A stretch of 64,000 bases of DNA, from positions 18,571,347 through 18,635,346 of the forward strand of contig OX336355.1 in NCBI GenBank assembly GCA_946902875.1. Direction: 5' to 3'. This DNA is from Nematopogon swammerdamellus. Lineage: Eukaryota; Arthropoda; Insecta; Lepidoptera; Adelidae. The notes under the pieces were generated by a model that searched no databases, was not told the DNA's origin, and saw only the letters and a program-made list of their open reading frames with translations. The position numbers and the translations under genes are program-made. Position 1 is the stretch's first letter, and the number at the start of each line of letters is the position of its first letter. Shown here in pieces: positions 19,690 to 30,023 of the stretch.

Positions 19690-19850
19690 TATAAGGTACT
19701 AACAAAACATTGTGACTTGCGAAGTTTGTTTGTCAGTTCTTCTTCACATTGAATTTGGAACTGGCGGAATTTTCGACATGTCCAAGCGTAGGTGACCTAC
19801 TTAAGGATGAAATTATAACAATAAACAATAAACAATTTTAATAAATACAT
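19690..19850 (+). repeat. Dispersed repeat (CTTGCGAAGTTTGTTTGTC), copy 1
   Basis: Shares with 51657-51800 the segments TTCTTCTTCACATTGAATTT, GAACTGGCGGAATTTTC, ACATGTCCAAGCGTAGG and an AATAAACAAT tail. Looks like a retroposon 3' end. 19851-20174 beyond it is GC-richer (TCGTCGTCCTCGCC) and unassigned. Confidence 0.7.
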
Positions 19851-20174
19851 TTAATTTGATTTGATTTAATTTGTTTCAGAATCCTAAACTAAACATACGC
19901 TCCTCGTCGCTCTGTATTGAATATAGTGTAGTTAGTATAGTGAGTGTATAGTGAAGTGGTCGTCGCTACCGGGTGTCGTCGTCCTCGCCCTTGTCGATAT
20001 TATCTGGGTCGTGCCGCCGGTCCCGTGCCCCGTGCCGTGCTCTGTGCCAGCGTAGGATTCCACTGTGTTCTGAACACGTGAATTGGCAGACGTTTTTCAC
20101 ATTATGTTTAAAATATCCTTTTTTTTCTTAATTTGAATAGGACTATAGTCGCCTTGCGACTATGCCAGCTCCAT

Positions 20175-20500
20175 TGTGTGGGGCCGGTACTTTAAAAGAA
20201 TAGCCCCACTGCATCTCTCCCCGTGTATGTCGTAAAAGGCGACTAAGGCATATGACTCCCTTCTTATATTACTAGGTGGTAGGGTTTAACCCGCCCGGAT
20301 TGGTACCTCCGCAATGAATGAAAGGTCGGTCGAAACGGCTATGTAAATAGTTTGTATTTTCCGTCCAGTTCAGTGTAGCCGGCACGACCGAAGGGAAGCA
20401 CTGACGTGGCACCAAGTTCACCCGGTGTGACCCGGCTGACATCACGGATGTTGTAGGATGTAGCCAACCGTGTCAGTTTAAAAAAAAAAATTAAAAAAAA
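20175..20500 (+). mobile_element. SINE-C (H1-body-T1)
   Basis: Full set of modules ending GTGTCAGTTTAAAAAAAAAA. Its T1 has GTGACCCGGCTGAC in place of GTTATGGGCTGAC. Confidence 0.9.
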
Positions 20501-20539
20501 TAGTACCTACTATTCAGCAAAATTTTGTTGGTGTGAGTC

Positions 20540-21245
20540 AAGTGCAAAAGATTATGCATGGATATCTGAAGATTGGAATTTAACTGATGACCAGAAACGA
20601 CTGCGCGCAGAGTGGTACTATAAAATAATAAAAAAATATAACGGAGAACAATAATTGACTGTATATAATATTATCATAGGCGTCGAAAGCTTGATGTACT
20701 GCTTTGAACCTGAAAGAAAAAGCCAATTGGCAGAATGGGTAATTTATTTTGAAGATTTGCCGACGAAAGTTAAGAAAAGCCGAAGCACTGGTAAGAAAAC
20801 AGTTTTTTTTTGCCAAATCAGGACCTTACACGACATTATCACTTGAAAACCAAAGGGCAGTGACTGTAGATTGAGTGTGTAAATACGTGCTTTGTTATTG
20901 AGTGTTTGAAAAAGTTCGCGAAAATCGTCCTCGCAGAAAAGTTCTCCTTCACCACGACAATTCCCCCAAGGTGTGAATGAAAATGAGTTTTTGAAGCCCT
21001 CTAATGTAGAACTGATGACGCAACCGCCATACAGTCCGGACTGAGTACCCTGTGATTTTGTTTTTTATTTCCGAAAATTCAAGATAAGCTTAGAGGTATA
21101 AGATTTACAAGCCCCGAAGCGGCGGTGAATGATTTCCAAGAGGCCATTGAAGAAGTCCCTAAGGAAGACTGGATCAGCTGCTTTTTACAATGGTTCCAAG
21201 GAATGCGAAAGTGCGTAAATATGAGGGAATATATATTGAAAAACA
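20540..21245 (+). pseudogene. Mariner-family transposase remnant
   Basis: Translation in shifting frames gives LTDDQKRLRAEWYYKI, VYNIIIGVESLMYCFEPE, AEWVIYFEDLPTKVKKSRS, LLHHDNSPKV, PPYSPD, then DFQEAIEEVPKEDWISCFLQWF. These follow the order of the mariner (D,D34D) catalytic domain. The first catalytic Asp is mutated (GVES for GDES). The Asp of HHDN and of YSPD remain, but a stop follows the latter and several frameshifts occur. The N-terminal DNA-binding half is missing. No terminal inverted repeats noticed. Confidence 0.85.
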
Positions 21246-21308
21246 ATAAATATATCATAAGCATAATATGTGGTCTTATTAATGGGAATCCAGAAACTTT
21301 CAGTATAA

Positions 21309-21699
21309 GCGGCGGGTGGCCGAGTGGTCTGGGCATCGGCTTCTCATGCGAGAGGTCAGAGGTTCGAATCCGGTCGGCGTGTACCAATGAGTTTTTTCTA
21401 ACGAAAAAAATTACGTGCATACCTACACCTGCTGCTTCATCGTTCGGAACCGGTGTAAAACTGCAGGTCCCTTCCCTTGCCCCTTACTAGGTCAGTCAGT
21501 CAGTCAGTTGGCACCACCGTACTGGATGTAAGATGGCCGCATAGCAGCCTCGGCTGTGTTCTCCTCTAGTCCAGTATAGCCAGCAATCCAGGGAAGTCTC
21601 CGGTATGGCACCTACCTTCTCGGAGGTAATATAGGCTGGTCGGAGCATGCGCTTTGGCCCCTCCGACTCAGCCACGCATACTGGATTACATAAAAAAAA
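21309..21699 (+). mobile_element. SINE-B, full length (H3-body-T2)
   Basis: H3 starts GCGGCGGGTGGCCGAGTGG (A box of Leu/Ser-tRNA type) and has AGAGGTTCGAATCC (B box). A linker with CAATGAGTTTTTTC and a CGTTCGGAACCGG hairpin follows, then the shared body (TTACTAGG, with a short (TCAG)n replacing part, and GGCACCACCGTACTGG), T2 and GGATTACAT-polyA. Best reference copy of this family here. Confidence 0.93.
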
Positions 21700-22505
21700 G
21701 TATGCCCTAAGTAGGAAATTATTATGTGTCATCCATCACAAAGCAAAGCCGCGGAAACAGTTTTTCATAAAATAATTATTCGAGTGTTTAAATTCCATAA
21801 ACGACCAATACAATACGTACGCTCTACAATTTTAATAGGTAGTTTTATTATGTGTAATTGTTTATTTTATTCTCGGTTCTAGAGGAAAGATAATTAATTC
21901 TACACAATATAGACAATATATTCTTTACATTTAATTACCTCTTAATTAAAATGTAGAGCCGGGAGGATAAAGTGGTTGAATCCTTCGCTTCTCACGAAAT
22001 AACCCGAACATTCGTACGTGTAAATACTTTTTATTGGTATTTGGCTTATCATGGTTGGCATTCGCGGTTACTTTGGCCGACGAATGGTAAGTCGAATACC
22101 AATAATATTCGTACATGATGTGTGCAACGAATGGGCGGACGAACCGATAACAGAGTCTCACCAAGGGGGACATAGTGCGGAATTAATTTAACATTTTATT
22201 AAACCATCGAGGCAGTCAAAGACACTAAGACAGTTATTTCGAATGTCGCTATAGTTAAGTGGAATGTATCTTTTATATTTCATGATTATTCTCATCGAAA
22301 GTTTTTGATTTTAAAAGCAGACATTTACCGGCTAACGAGCTACCATGAAACCTAAAACCGAACGCGATTCTAATTTCGAATTCAAGAGCCGCTGCTTCCA
22401 AGATCAATACACCTCCTAATTACCTACCGCTCCGCTTGAGAACTATAATTATCAATAAACAATATTTACAAGCGACCAATTAAAATCGTGTGTTTAAATA
22501 TTTGA
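21700..22505. other. Unassigned, with an imperfect hairpin
   Basis: AT-rich non-coding. 22032-22104 contains TATTGGTATTTGGCTTA, which pairs imperfectly with TAAGTCGAATACCAATA across a ~40-base interior. No family assigned. Confidence 0.4.
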
Positions 22506-22930
22506 TTGGCAAAGCGGCTGCGTCGTATAACCATAAAGTTTCAACTGTTTGGGGTCACGAAATGTATTAATGTTGAATACGCTCTAGTACCTCCGGTCTG
22601 GGTAACCAGGGAGAGTGTGATTAGGAGAAAGGCTGTGCTGGTATGGAGGAGGCCCTTGACGTTAGTTTGTTATTATAGTAAAGAGATGAGGGTTAAAGCA
22701 AGGGTAAAGGTAAGGTTAAGAATTAAGATAAGGTTAAAGTAAGATAAGGTCAAGGTAAGAGTAATATTTATTTGGTTATTGTATTTTAAATATCTTGTAA
22801 TTTATATGAACTCATATAAATACAGCCTTTATTTAACTAGCAAATTAATTAGCTATTTAATTTGATAGGTAGTTATAGTTTATGTAATTTCTGTATGTTT
22901 AATTCAATAAAGTTTTCTTCTTTATAAAAA
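22506..22930 (+). repeat. AAGGTT-rich tract and LINE 3' end
   Basis: 22678-22765 is a purine-rich run of (T)AAGGTAAGGTTAAG variants. 22780-22930 carries TTTGATAGGTAGTTATAG and ATTCAATAAAGTTTTC with an A-rich end, the same LINE 3' UTR as 18672-18760 in reverse. A short frame 22506-22742 is not protein-like beyond the tract. Confidence 0.5.
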
Positions 22931-22984
22931 ATAAAATAAAAACTAGCTAAAGTAGATTTTTAATAATAATAAACTGTTTGCCAG

Positions 22985-24290
22985 GTCGGGCACCGAACTA
23001 ATGCCGATGATGAAGATATAACAGAAGGCTTCAGCAACGACATTGGAATGGAGTTCGGCTTGGAGAAGTGTGTGGCCACCCATGTGGAACGTGGTGTGGT
23101 CGTGAGCTCCGGCGGCATACAGTTGTCGGAGTCCTTGAATATTCGGGCTCTATCCGAAGACGAAACTTATAAATCTCTGGGAATATCGTAGGCTCTCAAT
23201 ATACGGGATACGAACATGAAACAATCAGTTAAGGAAAAATGTTTCCGCCGTGTTACAAAAGTGCTAAATAGCCCTTTGTCAGGTGGCAATAAAATTCGTG
23301 CCTATGTGGTTGGGTCATGCCTGTGCTCGTGTATACCTTCGAAATTCTCAGGTGGACTCAGATCGAATTGGACTCACTCGACAGAAAGGTCAGGACGCTG
23401 ATGACGACGCTCCGGATGCATCATCCACGATCATCGGTCATGAGGTTGTATATCCCGCGGAAGTGTGGGGGTCGAGGTATGTTAAATGCCAAGAACCTCC
23501 ACAACCGCGAGGTATGCAATTTCCGTCAGTACTTTTTGGAAAATAGTGGTGATTGTGAGATGCACCGCGATGTCGTCACCAGTGATAATGGTCTTACCCC
23601 GCTGGGCATAGGAAAAGAGAACTGGCGGAAGCCGGTTGTATTGAGCACCGAGGACCACATGGATGTATGGAAAGGCAAGGAGCTGCACGGTAGGTACTTC
23701 CGCTCTCTCACGGGACCGGATGTAGACCAACTAGCTTCCGTGCGCTGGCTACGCTTCGGGGACCTCTGGGGAAACCGTGGGGTTTGTCTTTGCAATACAA
23801 GCTGAGATTGTCAAGACGAACAACTATAGGAAACACATAATGAACGACGGCACCATTGATATCTGCCGCGCCTGCCACCAACCTGGCCTTAGACATGTGA
23901 TTTCCGGTTCTTCGCAGCTTGCCAACACCGAGTATTTGCATAGACACAACCGCGCAGCGCTCATCGATATCGCTGTGCCTCACGATGGTAACCTCGCCAG
24001 TAAGGAAGCAGAGAAGATGTTAAAGTATCTTGATCTGCAGCACGAGGTTACCAAAATGTGGCCCGACGACTCGACGATCGTTGTGCCCATCCATTGTCGT
24101 TCCGGCGCATGGGCTGGTAGCGAAGAGCCTCGACGATCACCTTGAGAGGCTCTCGCTGAGTGGTTGGGTCAAGGGCCAGATCCAGAAGGCAGCCATGCTC
24201 GACACTGCACGCATTGTCCGGAGGTTTCTCTCTTTGGGACACGACGACTTTGGGTAGCCTGGGCCCTTACTGCCGCCGGTGGTGGGAACT
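22985..24290 (+). pseudogene. R4/Dong-like LINE: RT C-terminus and restriction-like endonuclease, dead
   Basis: Frame pieces in order: FGLEKCVATHVERG and DETYKSLGIS (end of the RT palm); KEKCFRRVTKVLNSPLSGG; YTFEILRWTQIELDSLDRKV; SSVMRLYIPRKCGGRGMLN and NLHNREVCNFRQYF; CRACHQPGLRHVISG and YLHRHNRAA (CCHC-like motif); LIDIAVPHDGNL and KMLKYLDL (PD-(D/E)XK part); LVAKSLDDHLERLSL. This order is that of LINEs with a C-terminal restriction-like endonuclease (R2, R4/Dong, NeSL groups). At least four frame changes, a stop after GIS, and a deletion between HRHNRAA and LIDIAVP (about 70 residues by comparison with the family) make it inactive. 5' truncated. Confidence 0.85.
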
Positions 24291-24364
24291 CCGTTTGTTT
24301 TTATATCAATTTCAGGTTTTCATTTTGTAAAAATGTAATTTGTAAAAATTTATATAAAAATAAA

Positions 24365-24515
24365 TGTATAAATACATACATACATAGCGTCACGCCTGTT
24401 TCCCGGTGGGGTAGGCAGAGACAACGGATCTCCACGTGCCACGATCCTGACACACCTCTGCCGCCTCTTCCACCCATAATGTTCTTCATGCATGCTCGTC
24501 GGTTACGGGTACTAC
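24365..24515 (-). repeat. Dispersed repeat E with (TATG)n end
   Basis: Plus strand shows CATACATACATAGCGTCACG, CCTGTTTCCCGGTGGGGTAG, GCAGAGACAACGGATCTCC and ATGTTCTTCATGCATGCTCG. On the minus strand it ends in (TATG)n, like a LINE or SINE 3' terminus. Second copy at 41650-41755, fragment at 45158-45186. Confidence 0.75.
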
Positions 24516-24557
24516 GCACGTTATGTATAAATAAATGGACAATAATATATATATATA

Positions 24558-24942
24558 TTTTTTTATGGAAACCGACACGGTCGGCTACATCACCTACAAC
24601 GTCCGTGATGTCAGCCCATAACACCGGGTGAACTAAGTGCCATGTCAGTGCTTCCCCCTTTGATCGTGCCGGCTACACTGAACTGGTCGGAAAACACAAA
24701 CTATTTACATAGCCGTTTAGACCGACGTTTCATTCAATGCGGTGGTACCAACCCGGGCGGGTTAAACCCTACCACCAAGTAAGATTAGGAGGGAAGGGAC
24801 CTACAGTTTTACGAGGAATCCGAACCTCGGTCAGCCTCCAACGGTCAGCGGTCACCCATCCAAGTACTGACCGCACCCAGCGTTGCTTGACATTCAATAG
24901 CGACAGTTGACTGTCTGCACCACTGAGCTATCGAGGCCGACA
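24558..24942 (-). mobile_element. SINE-A (H2-body-T1), full length
   Basis: All modules in order on the minus strand, from GTCGGCCTCGATAGCTCAG at 24942 to polyA at 24558 next to a (TA)n run. H2 is of the TTAAGCAACGC-like type. Confidence 0.92.
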
Positions 24943-25049
24943 ATAAATAATCAATAAATAATTTGTATTATTAATTATTTCGTTTTAAATTATCACCCTG
25001 AAGTTAACTCTTACACTGCACTATATTAATCGACTTACAAAAATCCAAA

Positions 25050-25135
25050 GGTTAAGTTCGCCCTTTGCACCTAATGTAAATTTTACATTGTGATTGATTC
25101 TGTAAATTTTGTTTGGAGCAACAAAGTATTTATAT
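25050..25135 (+). pseudogene. LINE 3' UTR fragment
   Basis: GGTTAAGTTCGCCCTTTGCA, CCTAATGTAAATTTTACA and GGAGCAACAAAGTATTTATA parallel 13047-13145. Confidence 0.55.
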
Positions 25136-25899
25136 CTCTCCTTACTCTGCTATCATGTCTCTAGTGTGGGCGTGACATATTCAATGGACAACTTTTGTCG
25201 ATTTCCCAAGTGTAACTAAACAAATATAGGTACCCACTTGAACCATAGATTAAAAGTCGCACTCACAAAATTTCTCCGTTCGAATTATCTATGTATAAAT
25301 TCAGTTAAAGACGCACAATTTAATGATGCGACGGTAGAAATAATATAAAGTCTAATTAAAGAGTTTAATCACTCGTCGCGTTAACATGCGATTATTGCTT
25401 TCAATTAATTGAACGAAAGTTCCAAGTTTCGTTGAAGAGTTTGGAGCTGTTTATGATATTGATACTTATGAATATGAATGTAATAGATTTAGGTCTGTTA
25501 ATGAAGTTTAGTAATAAATATGACATTTGATGTTCAATATTTCCGTTCCTTGTAATAAAAATGTAAAAAAAATTTATTATTTTTTTTTTTTTCACTATGA
25601 CTAAATAAAATTATAGCATGGTTAATCTAGATTTAAGTTTAGTACTTATTTCAAATAATTTTAAACTTTGTAAGGTTACAAAGTTTAAAATTAAAAATAA
25701 CAGGATTATGTCAGTAAGGTCAGTAAGGTGGAAGGATGTAACAGAATATACATTGTCGTCAGTAAAACCATTCGCTAACAAAAGCATTTTTTGTATTTTC
25801 TGGAAAATTCCACGTCATTTATTTATTTTGTTTTACCTAATTTAAACATTGCGCATGGTCAACTGACGTTTGTTTTGCTTTTGAACATTCTTTGAATTA
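25136..25899. other. No recognised feature
   Basis: AT-rich non-coding; short frames lack known motifs. Confidence 0.4.
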
Positions 25900-26548
25900 G
25901 ATTGTTTTTACTTTATATGTAATCCGATGTGGGGCTGAGTCAGAGGGGTCAAAGCACATGCTCCGACAAATAGCCAATATCACCTCCGAGAAGGTAGGTG
26001 CCTTACCGAAGACCTCCCTTTGGATTGCTGGCTATACTCGCCTAGAGGAGAACACAGCCGAGGCTGCTATGCGACCATCTTACAACCACGGTGGTACCAA
26101 CCCAGTCGGCTACAATTTTAGCCTACCACCCAGTAAGGGGCAAGGGACCTACAGTTTTACTCCGGTTCCGAACGGTGAAGGTATGCATGTAAATTTTTCC
26201 GTCAGAAAAAATTGATTGGTACACGCCGACCGGCTTCCAACTCGCAAGATCATCGGTTCTCCAAATCGTTTCTTTGTCGCACCGCTAGAGTGTGGAACTG
26301 TCTTCCGGCGAGTGTATTTCCTGAATTCATTAACCTTGGTGTCTTCAAGCGTCGTATTAACGGGCTAGACAGCCTAGCAACAGTCCGCAAATCTGCTGGC
26401 ATGGCACCTAACTGAGCGTGGTTTCGCGAGGAGAGATGATTTTGGCTCTCTCGACTGCACCATTGGTCTCTCGGCACAGCCACCCATGCTGGTTTACATA
26501 AAAAAAAGACAAGCCGACGTCCAGACCACTAGGGGCCACCCTCCGCGC
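25900..26548 (-). mobile_element. SINE-B split by a LINE-alpha end
   Basis: 25900-26236 carries reversed T2, body, linker and the B-box side of H3 (GGTACACGCCGACCGG). After the LINE at 26237-26510, 26511-26548 continues with AAGCCGACGTCCAGACCACT and GGCCACCCTCCGC, the A-box side of H3. The two halves rejoin to a near-complete SINE-B. Confidence 0.8.
26237..26510 (+). pseudogene. LINE-alpha C-terminal domain and 3' tail
   Basis: Encodes HRFSKSFLCRTARVWNCLP, FPEFINLGVFKRRINGLD and LATVRKSAGMAPN, then a stop and a 3' tail with CACCATTGGTCTCTCGGC, ACAGCCACCCATGCTGG and TTTACATAAAAAAAAG. This is a 5'-truncated CR1/jockey-like copy. Its tail resembles T2 of SINE-B. Confidence 0.85.
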
Positions 26549-27079
26549 CGTCCTCTCTAGGTATCTCTAACTATATTAAACTATTTTGCTACCATACGTT
26601 CAGAAATTCTTAGACCAGCAGTATTCGATTGAGAACATTTCTTAAAGAGATCTTAAACACAATTTCTATAAAATTTTACTTAAGAAATTCGAATGTGAGT
26701 TTGCCAAAATCACTCAATTAAAACTACCCAGTTGCGCAACCAAAATGAAGTGAAAAACTCATCATAAAACTATCAACTGGTTACCACACCAGAAGCGGCC
26801 AAGTGTGTTCAATATGATAGACGGCGTGGGTTCGGTCGGAGTTACATATAATGGTAGCTAGAACATGGTCTTCTGTCACTATATTACATTAAAGGGTTAT
26901 TTATGTGCGTTAACCCAGGCACTGAGATGGACTTCGAATAGTGAAGCCCGCATTGAAGATATCGATAGTCCCAACATTCTTTCAATATTCGTTATTGCAC
27001 AACACGAAAAGTAGCAAAAAGCGGACTTAAAGGCGGACCTGGGATCGTGGACAAGGTTAATGGGGAGTGTGAAATTAAG
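26549..27079. other. No recognised feature
   Basis: Non-coding, no repeat partners found. Confidence 0.45.
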
Positions 27080-27434
27080 TACCGTGTGGGGCCGGTACTT
27101 GTACCGTGTGGGGCCGGTACTTTAAAAGAATAGCCCCACTGCATCTCTCCCCGTGTATGTCGTAAAAGGCGACTAAGGGATATGACTCCTTTCTTATATT
27201 ACTAGGTGGTAGGGTTTAACCCGCCCGGGTTGGTACCACCGCACTGAATGAAAGGTCGGTCGAAACGGCTATGTAAATAGTTTGTGTTTTCCGTCCAGTT
27301 CAGTGTAGCCGGCACGACCGAAGGGAAGCACTGACGTGGCACCAAGTTCACCCGGTGTTATGGGCTGACATCACGGATGTTGTAGGTGATGTAAGCCAAC
27401 CGTGTCAGTTTCCATAAAAAAAAAAAAAAAAAAA
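27080..27434 (+). mobile_element. SINE-C with duplicated 5' end
   Basis: The first ~21 bases (TACCGTGTGGGGCCGGTACT) occur twice in tandem before the rest of H1. Body and T1 are intact and the A tail is 18 bases long, longest of the family here, which suggests a young copy. Confidence 0.93.
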
Positions 27435-27828
27435 TTAGATAACAATAATAATATATTTAACACAAAAATTAATACATTCATTACATACGTACTTATAAAT
27501 TCTAGGTACATATACAAATATGTATATATATATATATGTATAAATATTAAAATTCAAACACTATAAAATAACGCTTGGGGTTCGTACCAGGGCTTGAATT
27601 GGAAATAACTTAATTATGTCATACTTAAAATACGCAATTAAGTACGAAATACAACAAAGAACCAAGGTAGACGACATTGCCAAAAAAAAATAGCTAGCTG
27701 AAGTGGCAGTAGGCTGGGCACATCTGTCGCAGACCTGATAACCGCTGTGGGGCAGACGCGTGCTCGAATGGAGGCCACGTACAAGCAAACATAGCAGAAC
27801 GTTGGACAAATAAAAGGTAGCCGCTAAA
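27435..27828. other. AT-rich spacer with (TA)n
   Basis: Holds GTATATATATATATATG near 27523; no gene-like sequence. Confidence 0.5.
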
Positions 27829-27936
27829 AAGGTAGCCGAGAGTGGATGGATAAGAAGAGCGGAAAACCGTGTGTGTGTGGGAGAGGCCTGTGTCCAACAA
27901 AAGACAGATACAGGCTGTTGACAATGATGATGAATT
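27829..27936 (+). pseudogene. RTE-type LINE 3' end
   Basis: AGGTAGCCGAGAGTGGATGG, AGAAGAGCGGAAAACCG, GGGAGAGGCCTGTGTCCAAC and ACAATGATGATGA. Corresponds to the coding end and GATGAT tail of RTE LINEs seen intact at 40144-40253. Confidence 0.75.
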
Positions 27937-28676
27937 CTGTGAATCCGTTAATAAGTGAATCCTTCGACTTAATCGATATCGATAAAATTTTAAAAATGTT
28001 TAGACATCCCTGACGGCGTTCTTAGATCATTGACCATAATGTTCGGCATCTTGAAAGAGGCAATATTACCATGTTAGAAAAATAATTCAAGTTTCCCTTT
28101 GGACAAGTGAAATGTGATTCCAACGACTCTGTTATAATTGATCAGAAAGCCATACGTTATATTGGAAATATTTGTGAATGAATGAAGAGCAAAGGCCAAA
28201 TTAAATCATTAGAAAAATTGTTATTTTATTTAAATATTTCGTTTGGTTTCTAGGCAAAAATGTGCGCCCACGCATTTGTTGGACATGTGTGCTTTATGAA
28301 GGTCATCTTTTGTTGAAATACCATTTATTGGTATTTTATAATGTAGGCGTTTTGAGGATTTAATACCAATTTCAGTGGCATGCCAGATTATAGAATTATG
28401 ATAGCACAACTAACGCAATGTTGGAGAGACAAGTGGATTTTAATGGCTGGCTTGACATAGTAGTAATATAAAATAAACATTTGATAAAACCAGTATTTAA
28501 GAGCCAAGGGTTCTACTCAGGTCTTCTACTCAGGAGAAATTTTAATCTTCTGATTTGTTTTTTATTTGACAAGTAGTCGACAGGTACTTTTCTTCTTTAC
28601 AATATCGTATGGTAGAGATTGAAAAGTTGTTTTATCTAACGAAGGCGGTATGGTTTTAGTTGTGAGTGTAGTTAGA
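27937..28676. other. No recognised feature
   Basis: AT-rich non-coding. Confidence 0.45.
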
Positions 28677-28797
28677 TTTTTTTTTATGTAATCTGACACG
28701 GTTCGCTAAATCACATATACATTCGTGATTTCAGCCCATAACACCTTTGTGAACTAGTATGTGTGATTTAGCGAACCGTGTCAGATTCCATAAAAAA
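28677..28797. repeat. Fold-back pair of T1 tails
   Basis: Left arm TTTTTATGTAATCTGACACG-GTTCGCTAAATCAC and right arm GTGATTTAGCGAACC-GTGTCAGATTCCAT are reverse complements over ~40 bases around a 35-base remnant (CAGCCCATAACACC). Both arms carry CGGTTCGCTAAATC where other T1 copies have CGGTTGGCTACATC. Confidence 0.85.
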
Positions 28798-29261
28798 CAT
28801 TCTTTTATTCGTAAAAAAAGTTATCTATATTTTTTTCATTACTGAAATTCATATAGCAATTTTCAAAAATGTATGCAATAAGTCCAAAGTAACCCAAAGC
28901 AATTAATCTCTATTTTCCTACATATGGGCTGTCTTTTTCCTCCATATGGTTGTAACTAATGCATTTGAGAACGCTGACGCATTAGTCTGAGTTAAAAAAG
29001 CATTTGTATGATTGATAATCACTTCTGAAAATGTTATTTTCGTCCGCACGCACGTGTTGGACACAACGAATGACTTCATCAGGGCTCCGAAATTAAATTC
29101 TACCTTTTCAATTTTTACCTTATATACAGACTGTTGACATCGGGTATAGAGAATTTAATTTAGTGCTAAGATAGTCATTAAGAGAAAATTATTAATAAAC
29201 AAAATTCCATACATGTTTTTCTATGACCACAAATAAAAGCGTACCTTTAATTTTATAAACT
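28798..29261. other. No recognised feature
   Basis: AT-rich non-coding. Confidence 0.45.
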
Positions 29262-29474
29262 CACTAGCTGCGCCCGCGGCTCCGCCCGCTCTCATATTTA
29301 ACTTCTCTGCTAACCTCATAAGCCATTTAGCGTGATAGTAAGTAGCCTATAGTTGATGGGAAGAATCAAGCTATCCGTAATTTTTTTTTTATTAAAATCG
29401 GTTCAGTGGTTCTCGAGTTATAAGCGGACAGGCAGACATACAGACACACAGACAAACCAGACGTTGGATTTTAT
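29262..29474 (+). repeat. Dispersed repeat G
   Basis: CTAGCTGCGCCCGCGGCTCC at the start, then AAAATCGGTTCAGTGGTTCT, CGAGTTATAAGCGGACAG and (CAGA)n with TTTTATTAA at the end. A common insect-type dispersed repeat; 46419-46590 is a relative. Confidence 0.7.
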
Positions 29475-29487
29475 TAAAGGTGTAAGG

Positions 29488-29573
29488 ATTGGTACACGCC
29501 GAAAGGATTCTAACTTCGGACCTCTCGCAAGTGAAGCATATGCAACGCCAAGACCACTCGGGCGACCCGCCTA
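29488..29573 (-). mobile_element. SINE-B head (H3) only
   Basis: GGTACACGCCGAAAGGATTC and CCAAGACCACTCGGGCGACC are the worn B- and A-box sides of H3. Nothing of the body is present. Confidence 0.65.
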
Positions 29574-30023
29574 TTAGTTACAGGATTGCAGGACTAATTA
29601 CCACTAATATTTTTTTAGATTATTTTTTGCCCCAAAAACCAAAGTGGGAAGCACAACGGTATCACCATTTCAAGTGTATCCTTGAACGCATAAGGATAAT
29701 ATTTCAAAAACGCCGCTTCTAAAAACTGCAGCACTGTTTTTATTTTCAAAAATAGTCCACTTCCTAAAATAGAACGTTATGAAATATCATGGGCGTGTCG
29801 GCGACTGTTTTTACAAAACTGAATTGGTTGATTTTTTTTCGCTTCAAACGTGTCGAAAATTGTGATTATTTAAGTTTGGAATGTTCAGTATTTGGGTGAA
29901 AAAAAATGTGAGGTTTGTTCGCGCATCCAAGATGAATTGCGATAATTAACATTCTCAAATTGGATCACGTTTTTGAGTGCAGATGTTTAGTGTTCCTCAT
30001 CGTAATGTTTATCTTCTTTAATC

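Noticed and set aside
21309..21385. A functional Leu/Ser tRNA gene
   Set aside because: A and B boxes are good but the acceptor stem does not pair and the same sequence heads every SINE-B.
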